A stretch of 41,567 nt of DNA from Nitrospiria bacterium. Its GTDB lineage: Bacteria > Nitrospirota > UBA9217. The notes under the pieces are model-generated. The model worked only from the letters and a program-made list of their open reading frames with translations, had not been told where the DNA came from and did not search any database. This document shows positions 7,731 to 16,020 of the stretch, piece after piece. The translations under genes were made by a program, and so were the position numbers. The stretch is from positions 1 to 41,567 of the forward strand of contig CAKKRC010000052.1 of the NCBI GenBank assembly GCA_919902495.1. Reading direction: 5' to 3'. The number at the start of each line of letters is the position of its first letter. Within the stretch, counting starts at the first letter, position 1.

Positions 7731-8588
7731 CAGCAGCGCCGAAAGCGGGCGGGCAAGGTATACGGTCAACACCGTGAGCGCAATGCCGGCAATGACATCG
7801 ATCACGTAGTGGTAGCGGAGATAGACCGTGGAAACAATGAGACCGGCGACCGAGGGGATGAGCAGGGCGACAAGGACCCGCTCCCGGAACTTCCATGCGT
7901 AATAGAGCGTCATCAGGGCAACAGCGGTGTGACCGCTGGGAAAGGCGTCGGTCTTGGTGTTCTCCAGCGTGTTCAGCGTGTCCTGCAGGGCGATCACGAG
8001 GGGACTCGCAGCGAGGTCCCGGGTCTGCAGGTGCGCGAGGGTGAAGCGGGGGCCCACGGCGGGGACCAGCAGGTAGCCGATATAGGACAGGTAAAAGCAA
8101 AGAATGATGCCGAAGACCGCTTCGTTGAAGACGGTCTCTTTCTTTTTCACGAGAAGCACCACGGCAAGGACAATTGTCATGGGATAATAGCTGATATAAG
8201 CGAACTGCATAATCGTTGTGAGCCAGGGACGGATGAACCGTTCGAGCAGGACCGTGGGGTGATGGCCGCCGAAAAGGCTGAAGTCAATGGTAATAAGCAG
8301 TTCGTCGAAATAGTGCGGCCAGATCCAGGGGATCAGGTCCCCCATGCTGTTGAACAGGACGGGAATAAGGATGACCGGCAGAAAGGCGTGGAGCGCACGA
8401 GCCCACTTCGCACCATCAGGATGTCCCGCAGTGCGGCTGATGATGACCAGTACGGCCATGAGGGCGATATAGCGGGCGAACAGGAGGCTGCCGTGAGGAA
8501 GGCGGGGCAACGCGAAGAGCGTTACCACGGCCATGCATGCGATGAACATGATCGAGAGCAGATCGACAGGCTTGATGTTCCTGAGCAT
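7683..8588 (-). CDS. PAP2-superfamily membrane phosphatase/phosphotransferase, Aur1-like
   Basis: A 301-residue polytopic membrane protein with about six to eight helices. VGPRF (178-182), FPSGHTA (216-222) and YHYVIDV (259-265) correspond to the conserved PAP2 blocks; H220, H260 and D264 would be the catalytic triad. The HYxxD form and overall layout match the PAP2_3 group that includes inositol-phosphorylceramide synthases (Aur1) and lipid phosphatases. Position beside ceramide-type genes suggests head-group transfer to, or dephosphorylation of, a sphingolipid; this is inference. It is convergent with and overlaps the lipid-kinase gene, so it is not in its transcript. ATG 8588 lies only five bases from a good -10 box. 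Confidence 0.8.
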   Translation of the reverse strand: MLRNIKPVDLLSIMFIACMAVVTLFALPRLPHGSLLFARYIALMAVLVIISRTAGHPDGAKWARALHAFLPVILIPVLFNSMGDLIPWIWPHYFDELLITIDFSLFGGHHPTVLLERFIRPWLTTIMQFAYISYYPMTIVLAVVLLVKKKETVFNEAVFGIILCFYLSYIGYLLVPAVGPRFTLAHLQTRDLAASPLVIALQDTLNTLENTKTDAFPSGHTAVALMTLYYAWKFRERVLVALLIPSVAGLIVSTVYLRYHYVIDVIAGIALTVLTVYLARPLSALLSRAAGHPADQLHYPS

Positions 8589-8593
8589 GTTTT

Positions 8594-8622
8594 CTTATAC
8601 AGTACCTTCCAGCTAATTGCAA
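8594..8622 (-). promoter_or_regulatory. promoter of the PAP2 gene, near-leaderless
   Basis: On the minus strand TTGCAA (8617-8622), 17-base spacer, TATAAG (8594-8599). Only five bases separate the -10 from ATG 8588, and no Shine-Dalgarno sequence sits at normal distance, so the message may be leaderless. Confidence 0.55.
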
Positions 8623-8631
8623 GGACATCTG

Positions 8632-8640
8632 TGTTATACT
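8632..8640 (+). promoter_or_regulatory. extended -10 promoter of the SRPBCC/exporter operon
   Basis: TGTTATACT is an extended -10 (TGn plus TATACT at 8635-8640). No good -35 is spaced correctly. The start near 8647 would leave a leader of about 105 bases before ATG 8753. It lies back to back with the minus-strand PAP2 promoter. Confidence 0.5.
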
Positions 8641-8752
8641 AAAGAGGACGTATGTGGTCCTTGGCAGTACCGTGAACAAGCGGCTTTAACGGATCGATAT
8701 CGATGTGCGCGCGATCCCTCCTGGCAAGGCGGGGATCGGAGAGGAAGGGAGC

Positions 8753-9214
8753 ATGCCAAGAGTAGAATCCATATTCAGGGTCAACCTGCCGCTGAAGGCT
8801 GTCTGGTCCTTCATGTCCGACCGGAACGAGGTAGGCTGCCTTTTCCCGGGATGCAAGGGGGTCAAGATCCTGGATCACCTGGATGCGATCTGGAACGTGC
8901 GGGTGACCTTCGGCCCTTTTGCCAAGATAGTGAACCTGAGGACCCATACGACGGTGTTCAAGGAGTTCGAACAGCTCTCATGGATCGGAAGCGGGGACAA
9001 CATCCACATGTCAGGGGACGTGATGTTGAAAAAAATTGCCGACGACGAGACCGAGGTCACGTATCACCTGGAAGGGCATGTGACCGGACACTTTGCCGCG
9101 CTGCAGGACATCGTCGTGGCCGAAAAACTGCGGGAAGTGAAGAAAAAATTCATCAAGAACATCAAAGAAGAGCTGGAATGGCAGATCGTTGAAGACGAGG
9201 AGAAAAGAAAGTGA
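8753..9214 (+). CDS. SRPBCC/CoxG-like lipid- or ligand-binding protein
   Basis: A 153-residue soluble protein with no signal peptide. The opening RVESIFRVNLPLKAVWSFMSD, the later VTYHLEGHVTG and the length fit the SRPBCC (START/CoxG-like) helix-grip fold, which binds hydrophobic ligands. ATG 8753 is preceded by a strong GAGGAAGGGAG site; an earlier in-frame start at 8705 lacks one. The stop overlaps the GTG start of the membrane-fusion protein by four bases, so the two are translationally coupled. This suggests a role linked to the exporter, perhaps handling its lipid substrate. A CoxG role in CO dehydrogenase maturation is unlikely because no cox gene is near. Confidence 0.75.
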   Translation: MPRVESIFRVNLPLKAVWSFMSDRNEVGCLFPGCKGVKILDHLDAIWNVRVTFGPFAKIVNLRTHTTVFKEFEQLSWIGSGDNIHMSGDVMLKKIADDETEVTYHLEGHVTGHFAALQDIVVAEKLREVKKKFIKNIKEELEWQIVEDEEKRK

Positions 9215-10299
9215 TCTCGTTCAGGAGCAGGAAGATCATTTGGGCGGCTGCAGCTGCTGGAGCGATCATCGCTGTCATCGTGGTGCTGGCAGGCAAAAAG
9301 CCCGTGTCGGTGAAGGTCCTCGAGCTCAAGCCGGGGGAACTGCGTGTCATCGTGAACGCGACGACCACGTCGACCATCAAATCGGAGTACGAGGTCATTC
9401 TTTCCGCGCAGCGCACCGGCAGGGTCGTCAAACTTCCGGTCCGGGAGGGTGACCGCGTCCAGCAGGGGCAACTGATCGCCGGGCTCGACCTCACGGAAGA
9501 ATCGGTCCAATCGGAGAACCTCCTTGCCCAGAGCAAGGCGACCCATGAGGAAGCGGCAAAGAACCTGAAGCGGTCCGATGACCTTTTTGCAAAAGGCATG
9601 ATCTCCCAGCAGGAACAGGAAAGCGCGCGCAGGGCCTATGAGGTCGCGCGGTCCCAGTACGAGGCCTCCCGGGACGACGTCAGGGTAAAGAAGGACTATT
9701 CCGCCATTAAAGCTCCGTTTGCCGGCGTTGTGTCAAAGAAATACACGGAGGTCGGGGAGCTCCTGCTGCCGGGCAAACAGATCGTGACCATCGTGGACCC
9801 CGACCGGATCTACGTACTGGCAACGATCGATGAGGTCGATGTGGGCAGGCTTCGTCTGGGGCTTCCGGTGAGCATTTCCATCGATGCTTTCGCCGGTGAA
9901 CGGTTCGAGGGAGCCATACGCCGGATCTCGCCCATCGTCAGCGGCGGCAAGCTTGAAACAAGGACCGCGGATGTATGGGTCTATTTCAGCAGGAAGGACG
10001 CCAGGATCAAACCGGGGATGTCCGCCGACATAGAGATCCTCATCACGACGCTGACGGAGGTTCTTTCCGCGCCATCCCAGGCCATCATCGAACGGGATGG
10101 GAAAAAGCAGGTCTATGTGGCGGAAGGCAAAGGTCTTGCTGCCGGCTCCGGCACCCGAGTGCGTTTACGTCCCGTTGAGGCTGGGGAAAGCAACTGGATC
10201 AACACCGAGATAAAGAAAGGGCTGTCGCCTGGAGAATTTATCGTCACCACTCCTGAGGCTGAGGGATTGAAGACCGGCGCAAAGGTGAGGATCGAGTGA
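9211..10299 (+). CDS. periplasmic adaptor (membrane fusion protein) of an ABC exporter, MacA-like
   Basis: A 362-residue protein with an N-terminal membrane anchor (about residues 8-27), a barrel-sandwich half (VKLPVREGDRVQQGQLIAGLD), an alpha-helical hairpin (around residues 90-160) and the second lipoyl half (SAIKAPFAGVVSKKYTEVGE). A beta-barrel and a membrane-proximal domain follow. This is the HlyD/MacA order. GTG 9211 overlaps the upstream stop codon. With the ATPase and permease downstream it should form a tripartite-type exporter linking inner and outer membrane; the outer-membrane TolC-like partner is not in the window. Substrate unknown (antibiotics, lipids or lipoproteins are typical for relatives). 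Confidence 0.88.
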   Translation: MISFRSRKIIWAAAAAGAIIAVIVVLAGKKPVSVKVLELKPGELRVIVNATTTSTIKSEYEVILSAQRTGRVVKLPVREGDRVQQGQLIAGLDLTEESVQSENLLAQSKATHEEAAKNLKRSDDLFAKGMISQQEQESARRAYEVARSQYEASRDDVRVKKDYSAIKAPFAGVVSKKYTEVGELLLPGKQIVTIVDPDRIYVLATIDEVDVGRLRLGLPVSISIDAFAGERFEGAIRRISPIVSGGKLETRTADVWVYFSRKDARIKPGMSADIEILITTLTEVLSAPSQAIIERDGKKQVYVAEGKGLAAGSGTRVRLRPVEAGESNWINTEIKKGLSPGEFIVTTPEAEGLKTGAKVRIE

Positions 10300-10311
10300 G
10301 TCATTGTAAGT

Positions 10312-10420
10312 TGCAAATTGTAAATTGGAAATATTAAAATTTGGATTTGATAATATGAGAAATCATGGCCGTCCGCCATACCACAAATTTGCAATTTGAT
10401 ATTTACAAATTGCAATGCTG
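10312..10420. repeat. AT-rich dispersed palindromic repeat, family R2, copy 2
   Basis: Words such as GCAAATTGTAAATTGG on the left and CAAATTTGCAATTTG / ACAAATTGCAAT on the right form an imperfect inverted repeat between the adaptor stop and the ATPase start. Its insertion splits the exporter operon without an obvious terminator. Confidence 0.6.
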
Positions 10421-10431
10421 ATCCAACTTTC

Positions 10432-11109
10432 ATGATCCATCTCTCCGACATATCCAAAACCTACCGCATGGGTGAACTGGATATCTGCGCGCTCTGCGGC
10501 GTATCGCTTACGGTGAAGGCGGGCGAGATCATCGCCATCATGGGGCCGTCGGGCTCGGGAAAGTCGACGCTTATGAACGTTCTGGGCTGTCTCGACCGGC
10601 CGACCGGCGGGACCTACACCTTTGAGGACCGCGAGATCAGCGCCATGAACGATGACGAACTCGCCCACGTTCGGAACGCGAAGATCGGTTTCGTGTTCCA
10701 GTCGTTCAATCTTCTTCCTCGCTTCTCCGCCCTCAAGAACGTGGAAATGCCGCTCGTCTACAGCGGTGTACCCTCGAAATACAGGACCGAGCGGGCCGTG
10801 CCGGTCCTGGAAAAGGTCGGTCTCGGGGACAGGATGGAGCACAAACCCACGGAGCTTTCAGGCGGCCAGCAGCAACGCGTCGCGATCGCCCGGGCGCTCG
10901 TGAACAACCCGCCGCTCCTGCTCGCCGATGAACCTACAGGCAACCTGGACAGCCGTTCGGGCGAAGAGATCCTGAACATCCTGGTGGACCTGAACAACCA
11001 GGGCGTGACCATCATGATCGTGACCCATGACCACGATGTCGCCGCGCGCTGCAAGCGGATCATCAACCTCAAGGATGGCCAGGTCGTGGGGGACCGGGTA
11101 CAAGCATGA
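10432..11109 (+). CDS. ABC transporter ATPase, MacB/LolD type
   Basis: A 225-residue cytoplasmic ATPase. Walker A GPSGSGKST, the Q-loop region FVFQSFNLLPR, signature LSGGQQQR, Walker B LLLADEPTGNLD and the H-loop IVTHDHDVA are all present. LLPRFSALKNVE and the short length are typical of the LolD/MacB/FtsE clade that pairs with FtsX-like permeases. ATG 10432 is preferred; an in-frame ATG at 10396 lies in the preceding repeat. The stop overlaps the permease start (ATGA), indicating coupling. It powers the exporter encoded with the adjacent adaptor and permease. Confidence 0.93.
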   Translation: MIHLSDISKTYRMGELDICALCGVSLTVKAGEIIAIMGPSGSGKSTLMNVLGCLDRPTGGTYTFEDREISAMNDDELAHVRNAKIGFVFQSFNLLPRFSALKNVEMPLVYSGVPSKYRTERAVPVLEKVGLGDRMEHKPTELSGGQQQRVAIARALVNNPPLLLADEPTGNLDSRSGEEILNILVDLNNQGVTIMIVTHDHDVAARCKRIINLKDGQVVGDRVQA

Positions 11110-12314
11110 ACTTCCTCGAAACGTTCAAAGTCGCTCTTGAAGCTATCCTGTCGAATAAGATGCGGTCGGGCCTCACCATGCTCGGGGTGATCATCGGCGT
11201 ACTCGCGGTCATATTGCTGGTTTCCATCGGCGAGGGGGCCCGCGTCTACATCACCAAGGAATTGACCGGCCTCGGGACGAACCTGCTCATCATTACTCCG
11301 GGCAAGACCACGACCAGCGGCGGATTTCACCCGCCGTCGGCAGGGACGGTCAGAAAACTTACCTATGACGACGCCCAGGCGCTCCGCCGGCGCGCATGGC
11401 TCTTGACCGACGCCGTCCCCATTGTGCTTGGAACGGGAAGGATCAAGTTCAAGAACCTCGGCCGCGATACCATGGTCATCGGCACGACGCCGGAGTTCCA
11501 GCGGGTGCGAAACCTCTTCATAGGGATCGGAAATTATGTGTCCCAGAACGATGTAGACACCAAGGCAAAGGTCGCTGTACTGGGCACCAAGGTCAAGGAG
11601 GAACTGTTCGGCGATCAGAACGCCCTCGGGCAGGTGGTCATGCTTTCCGACGCGCGCTATCGTGTGATCGGGGTGATGCAGAAGAAGGGGACAAGCCTGG
11701 GCTGGGATGTGGATGATGTGATCTTCATCCCCGTGACCAGCGGCCAGGAGCTTTTCGACACCGATTCGCTGTTCGAGATCCTCGCTTCGACGCCGCGCGC
11801 GGAGGACGTCGAACGGGCCATCGCGCAGATCAAGAATATCCTGATCAGGCGCCACGCGCACAAGGAGGATTTCTCGATCCAGACCCAGGGCGCCATGCTT
11901 TCGACCATGGACACGATCCTCGGCGTTTTGACGGCGGTGCTTGGCGGGATCGCCGGGATATCGCTGCTCGTCGGAGGCATCGGCATCATGAACATCATGC
12001 TCGTCTCGGTGCGGGAACGGACCCGGGAGATCGGCATCCGGAAGGCCATCGGCGCCCGGAACAGCGATATCATGGCGCAGTTCCTGATCGAGGCCATTAC
12101 GCTCTCCGGTGTCGGCGGCGTCATCGGCATCATTCTGGGCGTGGGGATCGCTCTTCTGATCCCGCTCTTCGTCACGGTGCTCCCGACGAGCGTCTCGCTC
12201 TGGTCGATCGCCATGGCCTTCTCGTTCTCCATGGCCGTGGGAGTGTTCTTCGGCGTGTACCCGGCCCGCAAAGCCTCGCTCCAGGACCCGATCACGGCGC
12301 TTCGCTATGAATAA
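11106..12314 (+). CDS. FtsX/MacB-like ABC exporter permease
   Basis: A 402-residue protein with the MacB order: one N-terminal helix (GLTMLGVIIGVLAVILLVSI, about 20-39), a large periplasmic MacB_PCD-like domain, then three C-terminal helices. The region GGIGIMNIMLVSVRERTREIGIRKA is the conserved FtsX-domain coupling sequence. Unlike full-length MacB it has no fused ATPase; that is the preceding separate gene. Mechanotransmission-type export of a periplasmic substrate through the adaptor is expected from the family. Confidence 0.92.
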   Translation: MNFLETFKVALEAILSNKMRSGLTMLGVIIGVLAVILLVSIGEGARVYITKELTGLGTNLLIITPGKTTTSGGFHPPSAGTVRKLTYDDAQALRRRAWLLTDAVPIVLGTGRIKFKNLGRDTMVIGTTPEFQRVRNLFIGIGNYVSQNDVDTKAKVAVLGTKVKEELFGDQNALGQVVMLSDARYRVIGVMQKKGTSLGWDVDDVIFIPVTSGQELFDTDSLFEILASTPRAEDVERAIAQIKNILIRRHAHKEDFSIQTQGAMLSTMDTILGVLTAVLGGIAGISLLVGGIGIMNIMLVSVRERTREIGIRKAIGARNSDIMAQFLIEAITLSGVGGVIGIILGVGIALLIPLFVTVLPTSVSLWSIAMAFSFSMAVGVFFGVYPARKASLQDPITALRYE

Positions 12315-12349
12315 AAAATGCGGCGAGGGATAGATTGACGTTATTCTTT

Positions 12350-12358
12350 TGCTATACT
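12350..12358 (+). promoter_or_regulatory. extended -10 promoter of the DUF2892-like gene
   Basis: TGCTATACT gives an extended -10 (TATACT at 12353-12358). A TTGACG at 12335-12340 lies only 12 bases upstream, too close for a standard -35, so it may instead pair with TAGAGT at 12358-12363 (17-base spacer). Confidence 0.45.
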
Positions 12359-12405
12359 AGAGTACAGAGCAGGGGAGAACATCAGCGATCGGGAGGACAT
12401 GATCC

Positions 12406-12909
12406 ATGGCGAAGCGGACAGGCGTCTTTATGGTCAAGACGAACTGGTGGTACATTGAACGGCTGGTCTGGCTCATCGCAGGGACCGACGTTCTCGTCAG
12501 CTCTCTCCTTGCGGCGACCCATCATCCGAACTGGACGTTCTCGATCCTGTTCGTCGGCCTGTGTTCCATTTGCGTCGCGCTTACCGGTTTTTGCATCGTC
12601 GGCAACGTCCTGTACTGGTGCGGCATACAGCCGCTGGTGCCGGACAAGAAGACCCTGCAGAACGGCAAATGGGGCAGCCTGTATTTCATGCAGACCGATG
12701 AGTGGTTCCTGGAGCGTTACATCTATATCTTCGTCGGTGTGAACCTTTCCCTGTCGTCGATGCTCGCCCGGTTCGTAACCCCCTCCTGGCTGTTCTTCAC
12801 CGGGTTCGTCGGCTCAGCTACTATCGTGTTCGCGTTCACGGGATTCTGCATCATGGCAAACCTGCTCTACCGGCTGGGAGCGGAGCCGAAGATGTGCCGC
12901 TTTATCTAG
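12406..12909 (+). CDS. small membrane protein made of two tandem DUF2892-like units
   Basis: A 167-residue inner-membrane protein with four hydrophobic helices arranged as two homologous halves. Half one runs from WWYIERLVW to GNVLYWCGIQP; half two from EWFLERYIYI to ANLLYRLGAEP. Shared positions include the WxxER start, LSSxLA, WxFxxxFVG and the FTGFCI/LTGFCI segment. Each resembles DUF2892, a YgaP-like inner-membrane domain normally found once. Function unknown; relatives accompany rhodanese and sulfur-handling proteins. The ATG has a GGGAGGA site. It converges on the DUF2318 gene 13 bases away. Confidence 0.7.
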   Translation: MAKRTGVFMVKTNWWYIERLVWLIAGTDVLVSSLLAATHHPNWTFSILFVGLCSICVALTGFCIVGNVLYWCGIQPLVPDKKTLQNGKWGSLYFMQTDEWFLERYIYIFVGVNLSLSSMLARFVTPSWLFFTGFVGSATIVFAFTGFCIMANLLYRLGAEPKMCRFI

Positions 12910-12922
12910 ACCACGAGCCAGG

Positions 12923-13375
12923 TCAGAACTTGTCCGCCTGACCTTCCAACGTTGCAAGGGGAATAAGATAGTTTCCCTTTTCCATTCTGCCGCTGATCCG
13001 GATAGGATAGCACCCCCCCAGGCCCTTCTCCAATTTATACACCGAGAAACTCATATCGCAGGCACGGCACAGAACGTAACCCTCCTTCTCCTGATATCCC
13101 CGTTTTTTCGGATAGCAGGTCACGCAGGCGTCGAGGAACGAAAGGACCTTGTCTTGGACCTTCAAAATGAAGAAGTTAACGTTCTTGTCCCGGTGACGGT
13201 AGGTGAAGAACCGGGGGACCTCGGGTTGGAGCATGGCGGGATCAATGCTGATCGTGCTGCCTTCGATCGGTGGGGCGGGATAGTGCGGCTGGCTCGAACA
13301 GGAGATCACTAGTGCTGCAAAGGCAATAAGGAGAAGTATAATAGTCGGAACATGGTGCGTTATGATCTTTTTCAT
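12923..13375 (-). CDS. DUF2318-like exported lipoprotein with paired cysteines
   Basis: A 150-residue protein with a lipoprotein signal (cleavage before C26 in LVISCSSQ). The C-terminal half, LDACVTC...GYVLCRACDMSF...GGCYPI, matches the DUF2318 pattern of two CxxC pairs followed by a GGCxPI motif, which probably binds a metal or an Fe-S centre. DUF2318 proteins often accompany iron- or copper-handling systems. It is the last gene downstream of the barrel/FG-GAP/cytochrome operon, separated by a strong hairpin at 13403-13435, and may be co-transcribed at lower level. Expected location: periplasmic face of a membrane. Confidence 0.75.
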   Translation of the reverse strand: MKKIITHHVPTIILLLIAFAALVISCSSQPHYPAPPIEGSTISIDPAMLQPEVPRFFTYRHRDKNVNFFILKVQDKVLSFLDACVTCYPKKRGYQEKEGYVLCRACDMSFSVYKLEKGLGGCYPIRISGRMEKGNYLIPLATLEGQADKF

Positions 13376-13402
13376 GTCAAATACTCCCGAACCATAATAC
13401 CG

Positions 13403-13435
13403 CTGCGGGACCGGTTTGGCAAGCCGGTCCCGCAG
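13403..13435 (-). terminator. strong hairpin between the dihaem cytochrome and DUF2318 genes
   Basis: CTGCGGGACCGG and CCGGTCCCGCAG are perfectly complementary 12-base arms with a 9-base loop. No U-tract follows on the minus strand, so it may set a partial stop or protect the 3' end of the upstream message rather than fully terminate. Confidence 0.55.
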
Positions 13436-13447
13436 ATAGTACCAGCT

Positions 13448-14545
13448 TCAGTTGTTATTTGCTCCTTCTGCGATCCATTGCCTGACAGCTTTGTAATCAG
13501 CGTCATCGATCGTCCAGAAGGAACCTCCTGCGTGAATCGTCGTCCCCGGGTCCTGAACTTTAGTTTTCGTCAATACGGGACTTTCATCGGGATTCGACGT
13601 GTTGACGAAATCCTTGATGCCCTGCTTGGTCACTGTTGTCGAGCCGCTCGTGTAGATTGAGCCAGCGTAGGACATGAAATCCTGATTATTGCTGTAGTCG
13701 ATGGACGTGACCGTCGTGTTCGTGAGCTGAACGTTCGATGTGTTGGTTGACGAGGTAGTAACGTCGCTCATCGTCGCGAGTCGGGTCATCCGGGAGCCGG
13801 GGATGTGACAGGGCGCGCACTTGCTCACAAATATCGGCAGGATGTGCTTCCGGAGGCTGAGCGACGAGGTAGGATAGGTCGCAAGGGAGTTCTTCCTCGA
13901 TGCCCATGCAGCTCCCGTGCTGCCGAAGGGAGAGTGGTGCATGTTGCAGCTCATTCGAGCCGTTGAAGCCGAAGAACCGCCGACAGGCGCTATGGTCACC
14001 ATCTGGCGGATCGCGCCGTCGGAGTTCTTCACCCAGGCCTTGTACTGCCAAGTCCTCGAATCAGTCGGGCTTGCCTGTGTGACCGATCCGTCGGCATTCA
14101 CGGCGTAGAGATAATCAGTGATCCCGCTATGGCTCGAAAGCGCATAGTGATTGCCCGCCATTTCCGCATAGGTCCAGAAGTTGCCGGCTTCATTCGTCGT
14201 CATGCTGATTACAGTTCCCGCGTAATCCTGGAGGATCACTTCAGCGCCCTTGAGCGGCCTCCGGGCGGCGCGGTCTTCGTAGATCGTGCCCGCCACGGTG
14301 AACACATAGTTGCCGGCCTTGCCGTTCGGCGTATGACAGATGCCGCAGTCCTCGCCGGAGTTGTGCAGGCCCTGGCCGGGCCCGCTGTCCTTGCCCACAG
14401 TGTGGCCTGTCGGCGCGGGCTGCAGTTTCCGAGCGTCGGCGTTGAAGTTCGTCGAATCATAGGTAAGCGTTTGCGCGTAGAGCATGCCGAAAACGGCTAC
14501 GCCGAGCAAACCGATAATTGCTGTAGCGATAAGCTTTCGTTTCAT
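13448..14545 (-). CDS. exported dihaem c-type cytochrome with a carboxypeptidase-regulatory-like domain
   Basis: A 365-residue protein with an N-terminal signal (hydrophobic to about residue 24). Haem-binding motifs are CGICH (67-71) and CAPCH (244-248); a CNMHH at 201-205 is not a standard site. Between them, AGTIYEDRAARRPLKGAEVILQDYAG is a carboxypeptidase-regulatory-like beta-sandwich. The C-terminal part resembles planctomycete-type cytochrome modules. It is the third gene of a minus-strand operon after an outer-membrane barrel and an FG-GAP lipoprotein, only 33 bases after the latter. This suggests a surface or periplasmic electron-transfer role; partner unknown. Confidence 0.8.
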   Translation of the reverse strand: MKRKLIATAIIGLLGVAVFGMLYAQTLTYDSTNFNADARKLQPAPTGHTVGKDSGPGQGLHNSGEDCGICHTPNGKAGNYVFTVAGTIYEDRAARRPLKGAEVILQDYAGTVISMTTNEAGNFWTYAEMAGNHYALSSHSGITDYLYAVNADGSVTQASPTDSRTWQYKAWVKNSDGAIRQMVTIAPVGGSSASTARMSCNMHHSPFGSTGAAWASRKNSLATYPTSSLSLRKHILPIFVSKCAPCHIPGSRMTRLATMSDVTTSSTNTSNVQLTNTTVTSIDYSNNQDFMSYAGSIYTSGSTTVTKQGIKDFVNTSNPDESPVLTKTKVQDPGTTIHAGGSFWTIDDADYKAVRQWIAEGANNN

Positions 14546-14578
14546 GGTAATTGGTTCCTCCTTGGGTTCCTGTCTCGA

Positions 14579-15976
14579 TCAATGGCAGTCGCCGGTGCCG
14601 CCGGTCGCGCCGCCGCTGCTGCCGCCGGGGACCGCCTGGCCTGTCGCGGGATCGACCATCATCACGCCGCCGGTATCCATGTTGGACCGGGGAGCTCCGA
14701 TCAGAAGCATTCCGCTCGCGCTTTTCGCCAATGACGTGCCGAACTGATGGTTCTTCACCAAGCCTTCAAATTCCGTCGAATTGGCGAGGGTCGTTGTTGA
14801 GGTGATGTCCTTTCCCTTGAAAAGATACACCTTGCCGCTCAGGATGTTCTGGCCTGACAATGTGGTTATGTCGGCCATGGGGGCCCCGACCGCGAAGTCG
14901 GGCTTCCCCCCGTCTCCGTCCACGTCTCCTATAGACGATATGGATGCTCCGAAACGGTTGAACAGACCGGCGCCGTTAATACGCACCAATAGGTCCGCCG
15001 GTGCAGTGTCAAGGGCTACCAGGCCTGTCGCCGAGCCCTTGACGATGAATACGCTGCCGGTATCCCGGAGGTTGTTAATCACCGCGTTCGGCGCGCCGAT
15101 GGCAATTTCGTTCTTGCCGTCGCCGTCGAGATCGCCGATCACAGCAATAGCTTTGCCGAAACCGGCTGCTGTGCTCGTCAGGGTGATGTTCGGTGCATTG
15201 ATCGCCGGCGCAAAGGCTGTTCCGCCGAAATACACAAGGACCTTTCCACTCGCGGCTATCAGCAGATCAGCAATGCCGTCGCCGTTCACATCGCCTGCTG
15301 CTACGCCGAGACCGAGAGCCTTGTTCGTTGTGGACGCGTAAAGCGCAACGCGCGTCGTAAAATCAGGCGCGAAATAGACATAGCCCGCGCCGCTCTGGTA
15401 GAGGGCAGGGTCATTGGTGTTGAACGGAGCGCTGACAATGATATCTGGCTTTCCGTCACCGTCGATGTCTCCGGCCGCAAGGGCATAGCCGAACTTGTCC
15501 ATGGGTCCGTCGCCGCCGATCTTTTTGATGATCCGGCCGTTGCCGCCGCCTTTGTAGATCGTGACCGTGCCGGAGAGCGATGTGTCGCCCGCATCGTCGC
15601 CGCTCCCGTGGATCGCGCTGATCGCAAAATCTGCCTTACCGTCTCCGTCAACGTCTCCCAGGTTAACAAAGGAGTATCCGAAATTATCGTTTCCTGCCTT
15701 GAGAAGGTCTGTGTTGGACGAGCTGTACCCCGAAGTCATGCCTGAGTACACGAGAACGGCGCCGGTGGACGATGCGGATGCCGCATACGGAGCGCCCACG
15801 ATCTTGTCCTCGATTCCGTCGCCGTCAACGTCCACGAATCCCACAGCGAGTCCCTGTTTGCTGCCCACAAGATTTACGGATTGACTTGTCATGCCGCTGC
15901 TATTACTGTTACTGCAGCCCAATGCCATGCCGAAAGCCGCGATGGAAACAGCAAGTAAGATCAACCGATTGCCCAT
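14579..15976 (-). CDS. FG-GAP (integrin-alpha-like) beta-propeller lipoprotein
   Basis: A 465-residue protein with a lipoprotein signal (lipobox ALGC, Cys21) and about seven repeats. Each has a Ca2+-binding DxDGDGxxD loop (for example DVDGDGIED, DVDGDGKAD, DIDGDGKPD, DLDGDGKNE) followed by a GAP/GAPxA turn. This is the FG-GAP fold of integrin-alpha propellers; bacterial members are surface-exposed. ATG 15976 is chosen because it gives an ideal 20-residue lipoprotein leader and has a GGAG site. The alternative ATG 16021 overlaps the barrel stop codon and adds 15 polar residues. The C-terminus is Gly-rich. It sits between a barrel and a cytochrome gene. Confidence 0.85.
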   Translation of the reverse strand: MGNRLILLAVSIAAFGMALGCSNSNSSGMTSQSVNLVGSKQGLAVGFVDVDGDGIEDKIVGAPYAASASSTGAVLVYSGMTSGYSSSNTDLLKAGNDNFGYSFVNLGDVDGDGKADFAISAIHGSGDDAGDTSLSGTVTIYKGGGNGRIIKKIGGDGPMDKFGYALAAGDIDGDGKPDIIVSAPFNTNDPALYQSGAGYVYFAPDFTTRVALYASTTNKALGLGVAAGDVNGDGIADLLIAASGKVLVYFGGTAFAPAINAPNITLTSTAAGFGKAIAVIGDLDGDGKNEIAIGAPNAVINNLRDTGSVFIVKGSATGLVALDTAPADLLVRINGAGLFNRFGASISSIGDVDGDGGKPDFAVGAPMADITTLSGQNILSGKVYLFKGKDITSTTTLANSTEFEGLVKNHQFGTSLAKSASGMLLIGAPRSNMDTGGVMMVDPATGQAVPGGSSGGATGGTGDCH

Positions 15977-16020
15977 GCCTGAGATACTCCTTTCATAATA
16001 ATCATATTGAAATCGCTTCA

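Noticed and set aside
12335-12358. TTGACG plus TATACT as a standard sigma70 promoter
   Set aside because: The spacer is 12 bases, too short; only the extended -10 reading is kept.
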